NCBI GenBank assembly: GCA_024640085.1
Contig: JAHEFR010000007.1
Coordinates: 1-64,000, forward strand
DNA: 64,000 bases
Reading direction: 5' to 3'
DNA from: Gammaproteobacteria bacterium
GTDB lineage: Bacteria; Pseudomonadota; Gammaproteobacteria; Steroidobacterales; XN24
Position numbers and translations under genes: made by a program. Shown here piece after piece: positions 43,900 through 53,313 of this stretch. Position 1 is the first letter of the stretch. The number at the start of each line of letters is the position of its first letter. The notes beneath the pieces are model-generated. The model did no database searches, was not told where the DNA came from, and worked only from the letters and a program-made list of their open reading frames with translations.

Positions 43900-44976
43900 C
43901 TAGGACGACAGCTTTTCGGAGTCCCCGGCGTCGTCTTCGAGCAGCCAAGAAATCTTTTGACAATCAGGATGTTGCGCCAGGCCCCTGTCAGTGACGATCA
44001 CGTCGATGCACTCGGCCGGGGTGACGTCGAAAACCGGGTTCTTCACCAGCGCTCCGGGGAGGCCCGCCGGGAGCCCGCTGATCGCCCAGATTTCGTCCCC
44101 CGAGCGTTCCTCGATAGGGATGGAATCCCCGCCCGGAGTAACGGGGTCGATGGTCGAATGGGGAGCGACCACCATCACCTTGGCACCGTGGTGACGGGCG
44201 AGGACCGCCAGCGCGTAGGTGCCGATCTTGTTGGCCACATCGCCGTTCGCAGCGATCCGGTCAGCGCCGACGATCAGCCACCTCGGCCGCTCTCGCCGGA
44301 ACATCTGGCCCATGGCGGAATCCGTCAGGAGAGTCACCGGGATCCCGTCACGGGCAAGCTCCCAGCAGGTCAGGCGGGATCCCTGCTGCCATGGACGGGT
44401 CTCGCCGGCGAACACGCGCTCGATACGCCCGTTTGCATAGGCCTGCCGGATCACTCCCAGGGCGGTCCCGAATCCGCCAGTCGCGAGAGCGCCGGCATTA
44501 CAGTGGGTCACGACTGCGCACGGAGCATCGATGAGATCCGCGCCCAGCCTGCCCATGGCGTGGTTCATGGCCACATCCTCGGCGTGGATGCCGCAGGCTT
44601 CCCTCAGCGCCGCGTCGAACAGGTCCCCGGTCGCGGCCTCGGCCGCGGCGCGGACCCTGGTCACCGCCCACTTCAGGTTCGAGGCGGTCGGCCTGGCGTC
44701 CAGCAGAGTCCTCAACCGAGCCTGAATCCCTCCCGCGCGGTCCCCGCCCTCCTCCTGGTACGCGAGGGCCGCGCCGTAGGCGGCGGCGATCCCTATGGCG
44801 GGAGCGCCACGCACCACCATGTCGCCGATGGCCCGGGCCACGGCGATCGATGATTCCAGCCTGAGATAGGTCTCCTCGGCCGGCAGGCGCCGCTGATCCA
44901 GCAACACGCAGGCGCCGTCCTCCCAACTGACCGCCCGCACCGGCGACCACTCCCTGGCATCTTCTCGCTCTGACAT
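43900..44976 (-). CDS. mtnA: S-methyl-5-thioribose-1-phosphate isomerase
   Basis: A 358-residue methionine-salvage enzyme (eIF2B-alpha-like fold). Motifs: GDMVVRGAPAIGIAAAYG, TASNLKWAV, the catalytic Cys in VVTHCNAGALATGGFGTALG and Asp in IVGADRIAANGDVANKIGTY. The ATG at 44976 (GGGGGCGG upstream) gives the expected length. It is divergent from mtaD across about 115 bp; the two act on the same methylthioadenosine-derived pool. Confidence 0.95.
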   Translation of the reverse strand: MSEREDAREWSPVRAVSWEDGACVLLDQRRLPAEETYLRLESSIAVARAIGDMVVRGAPAIGIAAAYGAALAYQEEGGDRAGGIQARLRTLLDARPTASNLKWAVTRVRAAAEAATGDLFDAALREACGIHAEDVAMNHAMGRLGADLIDAPCAVVTHCNAGALATGGFGTALGVIRQAYANGRIERVFAGETRPWQQGSRLTCWELARDGIPVTLLTDSAMGQMFRRERPRWLIVGADRIAANGDVANKIGTYALAVLARHHGAKVMVVAPHSTIDPVTPGGDSIPIEERSGDEIWAISGLPAGLPGALVKNPVFDVTPAECIDVIVTDRGLAQHPDCQKISWLLEDDAGDSEKLSS

Positions 44977-45092
44977 CCAGCCGCCCCCTTTAGTCGAACC
45001 CCTCATGCGCCGGCCCCGCCGTCGCGCATACCAGACCCCACGGATACAATGGGTGGATTGCCTGCGACATCGAAACCGTCCGAGTGCCCAGC

Positions 45093-46433
45093 ATGGAGAA
45101 AGTCGACTCGCTCATCAACGCCCGCTGGGTCGTCCCGGTGATACCGGACTGTCAGCCGCTGGACCATCACAGTGTCGCGATCCGCGGCGGCAGGATTGTC
45201 GGGGTAGCGCCGGTGGCGGAAGCGAAAACGCGATTCGATGCGACCGAGGTGATCGATCGCTCGACCCATGTCCTCATGCCGGGATTTGTCAACGCCCATA
45301 CCCACGCGGCGATGAGCCTCTTGCGGGGTATCGCCGACGACCTGCCGCTGATGGACTGGCTGCGTGGGCACATCTGGCCCGCGGAACGCCGCTGGGTCAG
45401 TTCGGAGTTCGTGGCCGACGGGACGGAGCTTGCCATCGCGGAGATGATCCGCAGCGGCACCACCTGCTTCAGCGATATGTACTTCTTCCCCGACGTGGTC
45501 GCCCGGACAGCCGCCCGGCTCGGCATGCGGGTTTGCGTCGGCCTCATCGCGCTCGACCACACCAGTGCCTGGGCAAGCACGGCGGACGAATACATCGTCA
45601 AGGGTCTGGCCCTTCGCGACGAGTACAAGGCGCACCCCCTGGTCTCCTCCGCGTTTGCTCCCCATGCGCCCTACACGGTCTCCGACGCGACCCTGAAGAG
45701 GATCCGCAAGCTGTCGGACGAACTCGACTTGCCGGTCCACCTGCATCTGCACGAGACCGCGGACGAGGTCGCCGACAGCCTGGCCGAACACGGCGACAGG
45801 CCCATCGCGCGGCTGCGACGCCTCGGCCTGGTGTCGCCTTTGCTGGTCGCTGTGCACATGACCCAGATCGAAGACTCCGACATCGAGGAGATCGCCGCGG
45901 CCGGGAGCAGTGTCGTCCATTGCCCCGAGTCCAACCTCAAGCTGGTCAGCGGCATCTGTCCGGTTGCCCGGCTGATCGAGAGCGGCGTCAATGTCGCCCT
46001 GGGCACCGACGGCGCGGCGAGCAACAACGATCTGGACATGCTGGGGGAGATGCGGACCGCTGCACTGTTCGGGAAGCTGGCGGCCGGCTCCGCCGCCGCT
46101 CTCACTGCCAGAGATGTGGTGCGGATGGCGACGCTCAACGGCGCCCGGGCCCTCGGGCTGGGCGACGACATCGGCTCGGTCACCACCGGCAAGTGGGCGG
46201 ACGTCATTTGTATCGACCTCGACAGGGTCAGCACCCGGCCCGTTTATGACCCGGTGTCGCAGATCGTCTATGCGGCAGCCCGCGACCAGGTGTCAGACGT
46301 CTGGATCGGCGGCACTCATCTGTTGCGTGACCGTGTCCTCGGCCGCCTGGACGAGGCTGAGCTGATCACCAGGGTCAAGGGGTGGCAGAACCGGATCCGC
46401 GTTGGCGAGGAAGAGCGTGACGCCGATGACTGA
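45093..46433 (+). CDS. mtaD: 5-methylthioadenosine/S-adenosylhomocysteine deaminase
   Basis: A 446-residue metal-dependent amidohydrolase converting methylthioadenosine to methylthioinosine. Metal and substrate motifs are PGFVNAHTHAAMSLLRGIAD, LPVHLHLHETADEV, VAVHMTQ and LGTDGAASNNDLDM. The ATG at 45093 is preferred over a GTG nine bases upstream. Its neighbours mtnA and ubiG match the Pseudomonas-type order, in which this deaminase provides an alternative methylthioadenosine route. Confidence 0.93.
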   Translation: MEKVDSLINARWVVPVIPDCQPLDHHSVAIRGGRIVGVAPVAEAKTRFDATEVIDRSTHVLMPGFVNAHTHAAMSLLRGIADDLPLMDWLRGHIWPAERRWVSSEFVADGTELAIAEMIRSGTTCFSDMYFFPDVVARTAARLGMRVCVGLIALDHTSAWASTADEYIVKGLALRDEYKAHPLVSSAFAPHAPYTVSDATLKRIRKLSDELDLPVHLHLHETADEVADSLAEHGDRPIARLRRLGLVSPLLVAVHMTQIEDSDIEEIAAAGSSVVHCPESNLKLVSGICPVARLIESGVNVALGTDGAASNNDLDMLGEMRTAALFGKLAAGSAAALTARDVVRMATLNGARALGLGDDIGSVTTGKWADVICIDLDRVSTRPVYDPVSQIVYAAARDQVSDVWIGGTHLLRDRVLGRLDEAELITRVKGWQNRIRVGEEERDADD

Positions 46434-47148
46434 GCAATCCCAGCTCAATGTCGACCCCCGGGAGATCGACAAATTCGATTCCCTGGCCCAACGATGGTGG
46501 GATCCGGACGGGGACTTCCGGCCCCTGCACGACATCAACCCGGTGAGAGTCGGGTACATCGCGGCCCGGACCGAGCTGGCTGGCGCCAGGGTCCTGGACA
46601 TCGGCTGCGGCGGCGGGATCCTGGCCGAGTCCCTGACCCGGCACGGCGCCCGGGTCAGCGCCATAGACATGGCCGATGCTCCACTCGCGGTAGCCCGGAT
46701 CCATCAGCTCAAGTCTGGCCTGGAGATCGATTATCGGCAGGCCACGGCGGAGGAGGAAGCGATCGCTTCGCCCGCCGCTTACGACGTGGTCACCTGCCTC
46801 GAGATGCTGGAGCACGTGCCCGATCCCGCGTCGGTGGTGGATGCCTGCGCGCGCCTGCTGCGACCCGGCGGACACGTGTTTTTCTCGACCATCAATCGCA
46901 ACCTGAAAGCATTCGCCATGGCCATCGTCGGCGCCGAATACCTGCTGCGCATCCTCCCCCGGGGCACCCACGAGTACGACAAGTTCATCCGTCCCTCGGA
47001 GCTGGCTGGCTGGGCACGGGCCGCAAACCTGGAAGTCCGGGAGGTCACGGGCATGCATTACGTCCCCTTTACCCGCAATACGAGGCTTGGCGGCAACGTG
47101 GACGTGAATTACCTCATGCACGCGACGATTGGCCAGGAGGGCAGTTAG
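46426..47148 (+). CDS. ubiG: Ubiquinone biosynthesis O-methyltransferase
   Basis: A 240-residue SAM-dependent methyltransferase acting twice in ubiquinone synthesis. SAM motif VLDIGCGGGILAESLTRHGA, substrate region KFDSLAQRWWDPDGDFRPLH and HDINPVRVGYI, membrane-association helix FSTINRNLKAFAMAIVGAEY and the C-terminal VDVNYLMHA are all typical. The ATG at 46426 overlaps mtaD by 8 bp. Confidence 0.96.
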   Translation: MTEQSQLNVDPREIDKFDSLAQRWWDPDGDFRPLHDINPVRVGYIAARTELAGARVLDIGCGGGILAESLTRHGARVSAIDMADAPLAVARIHQLKSGLEIDYRQATAEEEAIASPAAYDVVTCLEMLEHVPDPASVVDACARLLRPGGHVFFSTINRNLKAFAMAIVGAEYLLRILPRGTHEYDKFIRPSELAGWARAANLEVREVTGMHYVPFTRNTRLGGNVDVNYLMHATIGQEGS

Positions 47149-47817
47149 TTGCCGAGGGGCCTGCTGCTCGATCTCGACGGGACCCTGGCGGACACCGCCC
47201 CCGACCTGGCGGCGGCGCTGAATGCCGTCCTCCGGGAGGAAGGGCAGCCGCCCCTGCCCTTCGACAGGATCCGTCCCCACGTGTCCCATGGGGCTCCGCG
47301 GCTGGTGCGACTGGGTTTCGGCGAAACGCTCCACGAGGACGAGTTCGAGCGTCTGAGGGGTCGCCTCCTCACTCACTATGCTGAGGGCCTGTGTCGCGAG
47401 ACACGATTGTTCGACGGCTTCGATGCGGTCCTCGCAGGACTGGAAGCGTCGGGCACGCCCTGGGGTATCGTCACAAACAAGCCCGGTTGGCTGACGTTGC
47501 CGCTGCTGAAGGCGATGGATCTGTCTCACCGGGCCAGCAGCGTAGTCAGCGGTGATACCCTAACCAGACGCAAGCCACACCCGGATCCGTTGTTGCACGC
47601 GGCCGCGGAGATGGGCGTGGCCCCAGTGGACTGCGTCTATGCGGGAGACGCGCGCAGGGACATCGAGGCGGGGGTGGCGGCGGGCATGCTTACCGTCGGG
47701 GTGACCTGGGGATACATACCGGACGAGGACCCGGTCGACGCCTGGGGCGCCGCCCACCTGATTACCCATCCCTCGGAACTGATCGCCGTAATGGCTGGGG
47801 ACGTTTCGCAACGCTGA
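47149..47817 (+). CDS. mupP: HAD phosphatase (MupP/phosphoglycolate phosphatase type)
   Basis: A 222-residue haloacid dehalogenase-like phosphatase: nucleophile motif LLLDLDGTLADTAPDL, cap domain, TNKPGWLTLPLL (motif II Thr), RRKPHPDPLLHA (motif III Lys) and VYAGDARRDIEAGVAAG (motif IV). Translation appears to start at a TTG directly after the ubiG stop; GGAGG lies 8 nt upstream. In Pseudomonas the phosphatase next to ubiG and yciK is MupP, which dephosphorylates N-acetylmuramate 6-phosphate in cell-wall recycling; a Gph-type phosphoglycolate phosphatase cannot be excluded. Confidence 0.85.
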   Translation: MPRGLLLDLDGTLADTAPDLAAALNAVLREEGQPPLPFDRIRPHVSHGAPRLVRLGFGETLHEDEFERLRGRLLTHYAEGLCRETRLFDGFDAVLAGLEASGTPWGIVTNKPGWLTLPLLKAMDLSHRASSVVSGDTLTRRKPHPDPLLHAAAEMGVAPVDCVYAGDARRDIEAGVAAGMLTVGVTWGYIPDEDPVDAWGAAHLITHPSELIAVMAGDVSQR

Positions 47818-49151
47818 TGGACTGGCAGGCAATTGTTGGAACTGACTGGGCAGCATGGGCCCTGCCGGCGGCCGTGGGGCTGGTCACCGGCGTGCTGCTT
47901 GCCGCCCTGATTATAGGCGTCCGGATGTCGCGGCTGCGGACGCGACTGGCCGTGGCGGAGCGCGATCTAAAGGCCCAGGAGGCCCTGGAGTCTGAACGGA
48001 AAGCCGTCATCGCGCAGTCGGAGCAGCAGCTATCCGTCGCCTTTTCGGAGCTCGCCAGGCAGTCGCTGCAGTCAAATTCCGAGGTATTCCTGTCTCTCGC
48101 CCGCGAACGTCTCGGCCAGCACGAGGAGAAGGCAAAGGGCGAGCTGGACTCCCGGCAGAAGGCCATCGAAACCCTGATTGGGCCGGTCAAGGAAGCGCTG
48201 CAGAAGACCGAGAGGCAAATCGCCGAAATCGAGAAAGAGCGGCGGGAAGCCTACGGCAGTATCCGTCAGCAGCTCTCTGCCATGGGCGACACCCAGGTTG
48301 CGCTGCAGGCCGAGACCCGAAACCTGGTCAACGCGCTGCGCCGGCCCGAGGTGCGTGGGCAGTGGGGCGAACTCACCCTCCGCCGCCTGGCCGAGCTCGC
48401 CGGCATGGTGGAGTACTGCGATTTCTACGAGCAGGAGAACACCTCCACCGCCGAAGGCAGGCTGCGCCCCGACATGATCATTCGCATGCCAAACGGGAGG
48501 GAGCTGATCGTCGACGTGAAGACGCCGCTGGACGCCTATCTGAAGGCCGTCGAGGCGTCCGACGAGGACGCCCGTCAGGTAGCCCTGAAGCGTCATGCGG
48601 ACAATGTCCGGAGTCGGGTGCGGGAACTCGCCCTCAAGGCATACTGGTCGCAGTTCGAGAAGAGTCCCGAGTTCGTCATCCTGTTCATCCCGGGCGACCA
48701 GTTCCTTTCCGCTGCCCTTGAGAAGCATCCCGGGCTACTGGAAGAGGCGCTGCAACAGAAGGTCATCCTCGCCACGCCCACCAGTCTGATCGCGCTCCTG
48801 AAGGCGGTGGCCTATGGCTGGCGCCAAGTGGCGATGGAAGAGAACGCCAAGAAGATCCAGACGCTGGGCGAGGACTTGCATCAGCGGCTGGCGGCGTTCG
48901 CCGGACATCTCTCGCGGCTGGGCCGCCAGCTCGGATCCAGCGTCGACGCTTACAACAGCGCGGTCGGCTCCCTCGAGCGGAAGGTGCTGCCAGGTGCTCG
49001 CCGGTTCCGCGAGATGGGAGTGAGCGGCCGCAAGGACATCGAACAGCTCGAACCGGTCAGCACCGCGATCAGGAAAGTCGAGTTGTCGGCGGAGGACGAC
49101 GCTGCGCCGAGTCAGGGCGAGGCCGACGCAGACCACGAGTCGGGGGGATGA
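47817..49151 (+). CDS. rmuC: DNA recombination protein RmuC
   Basis: A 444-residue protein with an N-terminal membrane anchor (about 13-35), a long coiled coil (about 40-150: RTRLAVAERDLKAQEALESE) and the RmuC nuclease-like domain (about 165-400), with RGQWGELTLRRLAELAGM, DMIIRMPNGRELIVDVKTPL and FIPGDQFLSAALEKHPGLLE. RmuC limits inversions between short repeats in E. coli. The ATG overlaps the stop of mupP by one base. It sits between mupP and yciK. Confidence 0.95.
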   Translation: MDWQAIVGTDWAAWALPAAVGLVTGVLLAALIIGVRMSRLRTRLAVAERDLKAQEALESERKAVIAQSEQQLSVAFSELARQSLQSNSEVFLSLARERLGQHEEKAKGELDSRQKAIETLIGPVKEALQKTERQIAEIEKERREAYGSIRQQLSAMGDTQVALQAETRNLVNALRRPEVRGQWGELTLRRLAELAGMVEYCDFYEQENTSTAEGRLRPDMIIRMPNGRELIVDVKTPLDAYLKAVEASDEDARQVALKRHADNVRSRVRELALKAYWSQFEKSPEFVILFIPGDQFLSAALEKHPGLLEEALQQKVILATPTSLIALLKAVAYGWRQVAMEENAKKIQTLGEDLHQRLAAFAGHLSRLGRQLGSSVDAYNSAVGSLERKVLPGARRFREMGVSGRKDIEQLEPVSTAIRKVELSAEDDAAPSQGEADADHESGG

Positions 49152-49378
49152 CTGGCAACGGGCCACTGCCCGTTGCGGCTCCCGGGGACCGCAGTTCCAC
49201 AAGGTATACCCGCCCTGTTGCAGGCCGCAGATGCGCGGGGGTTTCAAGGCTATCGCCAACTTGCGGGCGGCAACCGACTGTGACCGGCTCCACGCGGCGG
49301 ATGAATCGGTGCACAGGCTGAAGCTGGGGTCGTCGGGCGAGAAAGTCTGCCATTGACGGGCAAGGAGTGAACAGATCG

Positions 49379-50140
49379 ATGGGAATGGAACAGCTCGAGG
49401 GATATCGCCCCGGGACCGACCTGCTCGACGGGCGAGTGATTCTGATCACCGGCGCCGGCAACGGCATTGGAGCCGCGCTGGCCCGGGCCTGCGCCGCACA
49501 CGGGGCCACGACCGTCCTGCTGGGTAGGACAAAGGCGAAACTGGAAGCCGTCTACGACGAGATCGTCGATGTGGGCGGTCCCCGTCCCGGCATCTTCGTC
49601 ATGGATCTTGAAGGAGCCGGACCAGATCAATATCAACAACTGGCCGATGCGGTCCAGGAGACTTACGGGAAGCTGGACGGGCTGGTCCACAATGCCGGTA
49701 TGCTCGGCGATCGCTCGCCCATCGAGCATTACGACGTTGCGACCTGGCACCGTGTCATGCACGTCAATCTGACAGCGCCATTTGTCCTGACACGCAGCCT
49801 GTTCCGGTTGTTGCGGCGCGCCGGAGATGCATCCGTGGTGTTCACTTCCAGTGGCGTGGGCCGGACGGGCAAGCCGTTCTGGGGTGCCTACGCGGTGTCC
49901 AAATTCGGTACCGAAGGACTCATGCAGGTACTGGCCTCGGAAGTGGAAGGGGGGGATCAGATTCGGGCCAACGCCGTCAACCCGGGCCCCACCGGGACGG
50001 CCATGCGCCGCCAGGCCTACCCCGGAGAAGCTCCCGAGAGCCTTAAGACGCCAGACCAGGTTGTGCTGCCCTATCTGTATCTGCTCGGGCCCGACAGCCG
50101 GGGCGTCAATGGTCAGAGCATCGACGCCCAGGCGTCTTAG
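49379..50140 (+). CDS. yciK: YciK family short-chain dehydrogenase/reductase
   Basis: A 253-residue SDR oxidoreductase: cofactor motif ILITGAGNGIGAALARACAA, NNAG-equivalent VHNAGMLGDRSP, and the catalytic Ser/Tyr/Lys in VFTSSGVGRTGKPFWGAYAV followed by SKFG. The substrate is unknown. AAGGAG lies 11 nt before the chosen ATG at 49379; a GTG at 49367 overlaps that site and is less likely. The start is 227 bp after rmuC, and its 3' end overlaps the convergent endonuclease-like gene by 4 bp. Confidence 0.92.
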   Translation: MGMEQLEGYRPGTDLLDGRVILITGAGNGIGAALARACAAHGATTVLLGRTKAKLEAVYDEIVDVGGPRPGIFVMDLEGAGPDQYQQLADAVQETYGKLDGLVHNAGMLGDRSPIEHYDVATWHRVMHVNLTAPFVLTRSLFRLLRRAGDASVVFTSSGVGRTGKPFWGAYAVSKFGTEGLMQVLASEVEGGDQIRANAVNPGPTGTAMRRQAYPGEAPESLKTPDQVVLPYLYLLGPDSRGVNGQSIDAQAS

Positions 50141-50820
50141 GAGTGGAGCTCTCCCGCCGGGCACCGTGGCCGCAGCGGGCACCCGTCGCACCGGGGTGTA
50201 TCCGAGCACACCGACTTTCCGTGCGTCACGATCAGGGCGTGCAGTTCGTTGAAGAACCTTGCTCCCTCGTGGACGGTGCCATTGACCGCCCGGGCCAGCC
50301 GCTCGTACGTGCCTCGGCCTCCTGGCTCGATCCACCCGAGCCGCGCGAACAGCCTCCGGGCATAGGCGTCGGCGATAAACAGCGGCCGGTCAAAGGCATA
50401 CAACAGGATGCAATCGGCTGTCTCCGGACCGATGCCGTCGAGACCCAGCAGCCTCTCCCGCAGGTCGCCGGTGGACATCTGCGCCATGCGCCCGAGACCG
50501 CCCTCCCCCTGCCACCAGGCTGCGGCCGCACGCAGCCTGGCGGCCTTCTGCCGGTAGAAACCGGCCGGGCGGATCAGCGATTCCACGTTCCCGGGTGGAC
50601 AGGCGGCTAATCGCCCCGGCAGCAGCAATCCCTCGCGGTCAAGTTCCTCTAACGCCCTGGCCGCGTTCTCCCAGCGTGTCCGTTGCACCAGGATCGCTCC
50701 CGCCAGCACCTCGAATGCGCTGTGTCCGGGCCACCAGCGCTGGGGACCGTGCCGATCCAGGAGTGTGTCGTGAAGGTCACGGATCCTGCCGGGATCGATC
50801 CGCATCAGCGTGGACGTCAT
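50137..50820 (-). CDS. Endonuclease III-like [4Fe-4S] DNA glycosylase without the catalytic lysine
   Basis: A 227-residue HhH-GPD protein (COG2231 type). The helix-hairpin-helix reads LLGLDGIGPETADCILLYAF, where endonuclease III has Lys in the GxGxKTA segment; here that position is Glu. The catalytic Asp is kept in PLFIADAYARRLFARLG. The C-terminal iron-sulfur loop is CSDTPRCDGCPLRPRC (Cx5Cx2Cx5C). Loss of the lysine suggests a monofunctional glycosylase; the Helicobacter MagIII 3-methyladenine glycosylase belongs to this branch. Start ATG at 50820 overlaps the rluB stop by 4 bp; the longer upstream frame is the shadow of rluB. Confidence 0.85.
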   Translation of the reverse strand: MTSTLMRIDPGRIRDLHDTLLDRHGPQRWWPGHSAFEVLAGAILVQRTRWENAARALEELDREGLLLPGRLAACPPGNVESLIRPAGFYRQKAARLRAAAAWWQGEGGLGRMAQMSTGDLRERLLGLDGIGPETADCILLYAFDRPLFIADAYARRLFARLGWIEPGGRGTYERLARAVNGTVHEGARFFNELHALIVTHGKSVCSDTPRCDGCPLRPRCPAGELHS

Positions 50821-51605
50821 CGGGCTCGCGGTGGTCTGCGTTTCCCGCGCGGCGGGGGCTTCCGATGCTGAGGCGGGGCCAGGCCGGCCGAATCGTAGAG
50901 CGCCGCGACCTCCGCTGGTTCCAGGTCGCGGAACTGCCCGCGGCGGAGCCCCCGGCCCAGGTCCACGGGTCCATAGCCGGTTCGGATCAGCCGGCTCACC
51001 GTCGCGCCCATGGCCTCCCAGATGCGCCGCACTTCCCGGTTCCTGCCCTCGCGCAGGGCCACGCGATACCAACGGTTGACGCCGTCCCCGCCGGCAGCTT
51101 CGACGAAGTCGAAACGTGCGGGCCCGTCATCCAGCACGACACCTGCTGCCATGGTCTCCATCGTCGACTCGCTCGCCTCGCCAAGGATGCGGACGGAATA
51201 CCGGCGCTCGAGTTCTCGGGACGGGTGCATCAACGCATTGGCCAGCTTTCCGTCGGTTGTGAACAACAGTAGCCCCGAGGTGTTTACGTCGAGCCTTCCG
51301 ACGGAAATCCAGCGGGCGCCGCGGATGCGAGGCAGCCGGTCGAACACCGTCGGCCGGCCCTCGGGATCGTCCCGGGTGCATATCTCACCTACGGGCTTGT
51401 GATAGGCGATGACACGGACCTTCGTCGAAGCCTCGGACCTGACCGGCTTGCCGTCGAGGGTGATCCGCTCGGTCCCCTCGATCGCCTGCCCGATCTCCGC
51501 CTGCCGCCCATTGACGTGGATGCGTCCGGCGGCGATCCAGGCCTCGATCTGCCGCCGCGAGCCGAGGCCCGCAGCCGCCAGCACTTTCTGGATCCGGTCC
51601 GCCAT
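50817..51605 (-). CDS. rluB: 23S rRNA pseudouridine synthase RluB-type
   Basis: A 262-residue enzyme. An S4 RNA-binding domain (MADRIQKVLAAAGLGSRRQI) is followed by the RsuA/RluB catalytic domain with the Asp in VGRLDVNTSGLLLFTTDG, plus the AYHKPVGEICTRDDPEGRPT and ALREGRNREVRRIWEAMG blocks, and a basic C-terminal tail. It modifies a uridine in the peptidyl-transferase region of 23S rRNA (U2605 in E. coli). It is four bases after scpB, the conserved scpA-scpB-rluB order. Confidence 0.93.
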   Translation of the reverse strand: MADRIQKVLAAAGLGSRRQIEAWIAAGRIHVNGRQAEIGQAIEGTERITLDGKPVRSEASTKVRVIAYHKPVGEICTRDDPEGRPTVFDRLPRIRGARWISVGRLDVNTSGLLLFTTDGKLANALMHPSRELERRYSVRILGEASESTMETMAAGVVLDDGPARFDFVEAAGGDGVNRWYRVALREGRNREVRRIWEAMGATVSRLIRTGYGPVDLGRGLRRGQFRDLEPAEVAALYDSAGLAPPQHRKPPPRGKRRPPRAR

Positions 51606-51609
51606 CCCG

Positions 51610-52356
51610 TCACCCTGCCGGTGTGGCGTCCAGAGAGTCTCTCCTGTCCGACTCCTGCAACTCCGTCGCGGAATCTTCCCCGACTGTTGGATCGACCGGC
51701 TCGTCTTCGGAGCCTTCTCCCCCATCTTCGAGCGCCAATTCATCCCCCGGGGCATCCGGCGTCTCCCCGTCGGAGGACGCGTCCGCCGCCTCGAAGGGCA
51801 TACCCAGCTCCAGTTCCACATTCAGGCTGTCCAGGTCCCGCAACTCCGCCAGGGACGGCAGTTCGTCCAGCCGCCGCAGGCCGAAGTAATCGAGAAACTC
51901 CCGGGTGGTGCCGAACATCTCCGGCTTCCCGGGAACATCTCGGTGACCCACTACCCGCACCCAGTTGCGCTCGAGCAATGTGCGGACGATGTTCGAACTG
52001 ACACTGACACCCCGGATGTCCTCGATCTCGCCCCGGGTAATCGGTTGGCGATAGGCAATCAGTGCAAGGGTTTCCATGAGGGCCCTGGAGTACCGCTGGG
52101 GACGTTCCTGCCATAGCCGCGACAGCCAGTCGCTCAGATCAGCCGAAGCCTGGATGCGGTACCCGCTGGCCACCTCCGCGAGCTCGATGCCGCGGTCGGC
52201 ATACTCTTCGCGCAAGGTATCGATGGCCTCCCGGATCTCCGCCCGATCTGGTCGTGCGCCGTCGCCGAAGACCGCCAGCAGGCCATCGAGATTCAACGGC
52301 CGGCCAGCCACCATCAGCGCCGCTTCGATAACGTTCTTGATCTGTATCTTTTCCAT
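51610..52356 (-). CDS. scpB: Segregation and condensation protein B
   Basis: A 248-residue winged-helix subunit of the SMC-ScpAB complex. Conserved segments are IKNVIEAALMVAGRPLNLDG, ETLALIAYRQPITRGEIEDI and a following RGVSVSSNIVRTLLERNWV, then TTREFLDYFGLRRLDELPSL. An acidic, low-complexity tail of about 75 residues (ELALEDGGEGSEDEPVD-like) follows the folded part. AGGGGATC precedes the ATG. SMC itself is encoded about 10 kb to the right. Confidence 0.95.
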   Translation of the reverse strand: MEKIQIKNVIEAALMVAGRPLNLDGLLAVFGDGARPDRAEIREAIDTLREEYADRGIELAEVASGYRIQASADLSDWLSRLWQERPQRYSRALMETLALIAYRQPITRGEIEDIRGVSVSSNIVRTLLERNWVRVVGHRDVPGKPEMFGTTREFLDYFGLRRLDELPSLAELRDLDSLNVELELGMPFEAADASSDGETPDAPGDELALEDGGEGSEDEPVDPTVGEDSATELQESDRRDSLDATPAG

Positions 52357-52362
52357 GATCCC

Positions 52363-53313
52363 CTAACCGGCCGGGGCCTCCTTCTCAACCAAATCCGTCG
52401 GGGCCACCGAGTCATCGTTGGAAGCGGTGTGACCGCTCACCTTCACGTGGATGGGGGCGAATGGTGCGCTCTGCACCAGGTCGATCAACCTTTCGCGGAT
52501 CAACTCGAGCACCGCCAGGAACGTAACGACCACTCCCAGGCGGCCCTCCGTCGGGTCGAACAACCTGCTGAACTCTCGGAATTCCCTCCCTTGAAGTTGT
52601 GAGAGCACATCGGACATCCGCTGCCTGACCGACAGCGGCTCCATCTGTATGTGATGACGGGCGTACATCTCGGCCCGGGCCATGACTTCGCGGAAGCACA
52701 GCAAGAGCTCCCTGAGGGTCAGCTCCGGCAGCATCTGGACGACCTTCCGTTCGCACATCTCCACCCGCGCGGGATTGATGTCCCTTTCCAGCCGTTGCAG
52801 CCCGTCGATATCCTCAGCCGCCTTCTTGTATCGCTCGTATTCCTGCAGGCGTCTGACCAACTCGGCTCTCGGATCGGATTCATCGTCGTCCTCCGATGTC
52901 GAGCGCGGCAATAGCATCCTTGACTTGATCTCAGCCAGCATCGCGGCCATCAGCAGGTATTCGCCCGCGAGTTCGAGTTGCAGCTCCTGCATCAGCTCGA
53001 TGTATTGCGTGTACTGGTGGGTGATCTGGGCAATGGGGATATTGAGGATGTCGATGTTCTGCCGCTTGATTAGGTAAAGCAGCAGATCGAGCGGGCCTTC
53101 GAACGCCTCGAGGAATATTTCCAGGGCGTCCGGCGGGATGTACAGGTCCTCCGGCAGCTGCATCATCGGCTGCCCTTCGACCATAGCGAAAGGTAGCTGT
53201 TGCTGGCGCGAATGTCCGGCCTCCGTTGTCTCGTCCCCTGCCAGGAGCGGCGACTCGTGGTCCTGCTCCGGTGCGGCCACGTCGACCGGGTCTGATGTTT
53301 CAGTCGTACTCAT
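52363..53313 (-). CDS. scpA: Segregation and condensation protein A
   Basis: A 316-residue kleisin bridging the SMC heads. After a disordered acidic start of about 60 residues, the kleisin core begins with FLEAFEGPLDLLLYLIKRQN, IPIAQITHQYTQYIELMQEL, LAGEYLLMAAMLAEIKSRML and LPRS; the C-terminal winged helix includes VVVTFLAVLELIRERLIDLV. The ATG overlaps the trpS stop by 4 bp, so trpS-scpA-scpB-rluB-endonuclease III-like form one compact operon. Confidence 0.95.
   Translation of the reverse strand: MSTTETSDPVDVAAPEQDHESPLLAGDETTEAGHSRQQQLPFAMVEGQPMMQLPEDLYIPPDALEIFLEAFEGPLDLLLYLIKRQNIDILNIPIAQITHQYTQYIELMQELQLELAGEYLLMAAMLAEIKSRMLLPRSTSEDDDESDPRAELVRRLQEYERYKKAAEDIDGLQRLERDINPARVEMCERKVVQMLPELTLRELLLCFREVMARAEMYARHHIQMEPLSVRQRMSDVLSQLQGREFREFSRLFDPTEGRLGVVVTFLAVLELIRERLIDLVQSAPFAPIHVKVSGHTASNDDSVAPTDLVEKEAPAG

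Noticed and set aside
43855-43900. gyrA promoter with -10 TAGAAT
   Set aside because: A TAGAAT is present on the minus strand near 43872, but no acceptable -35 at 16-18 bp, so I did not annotate it.
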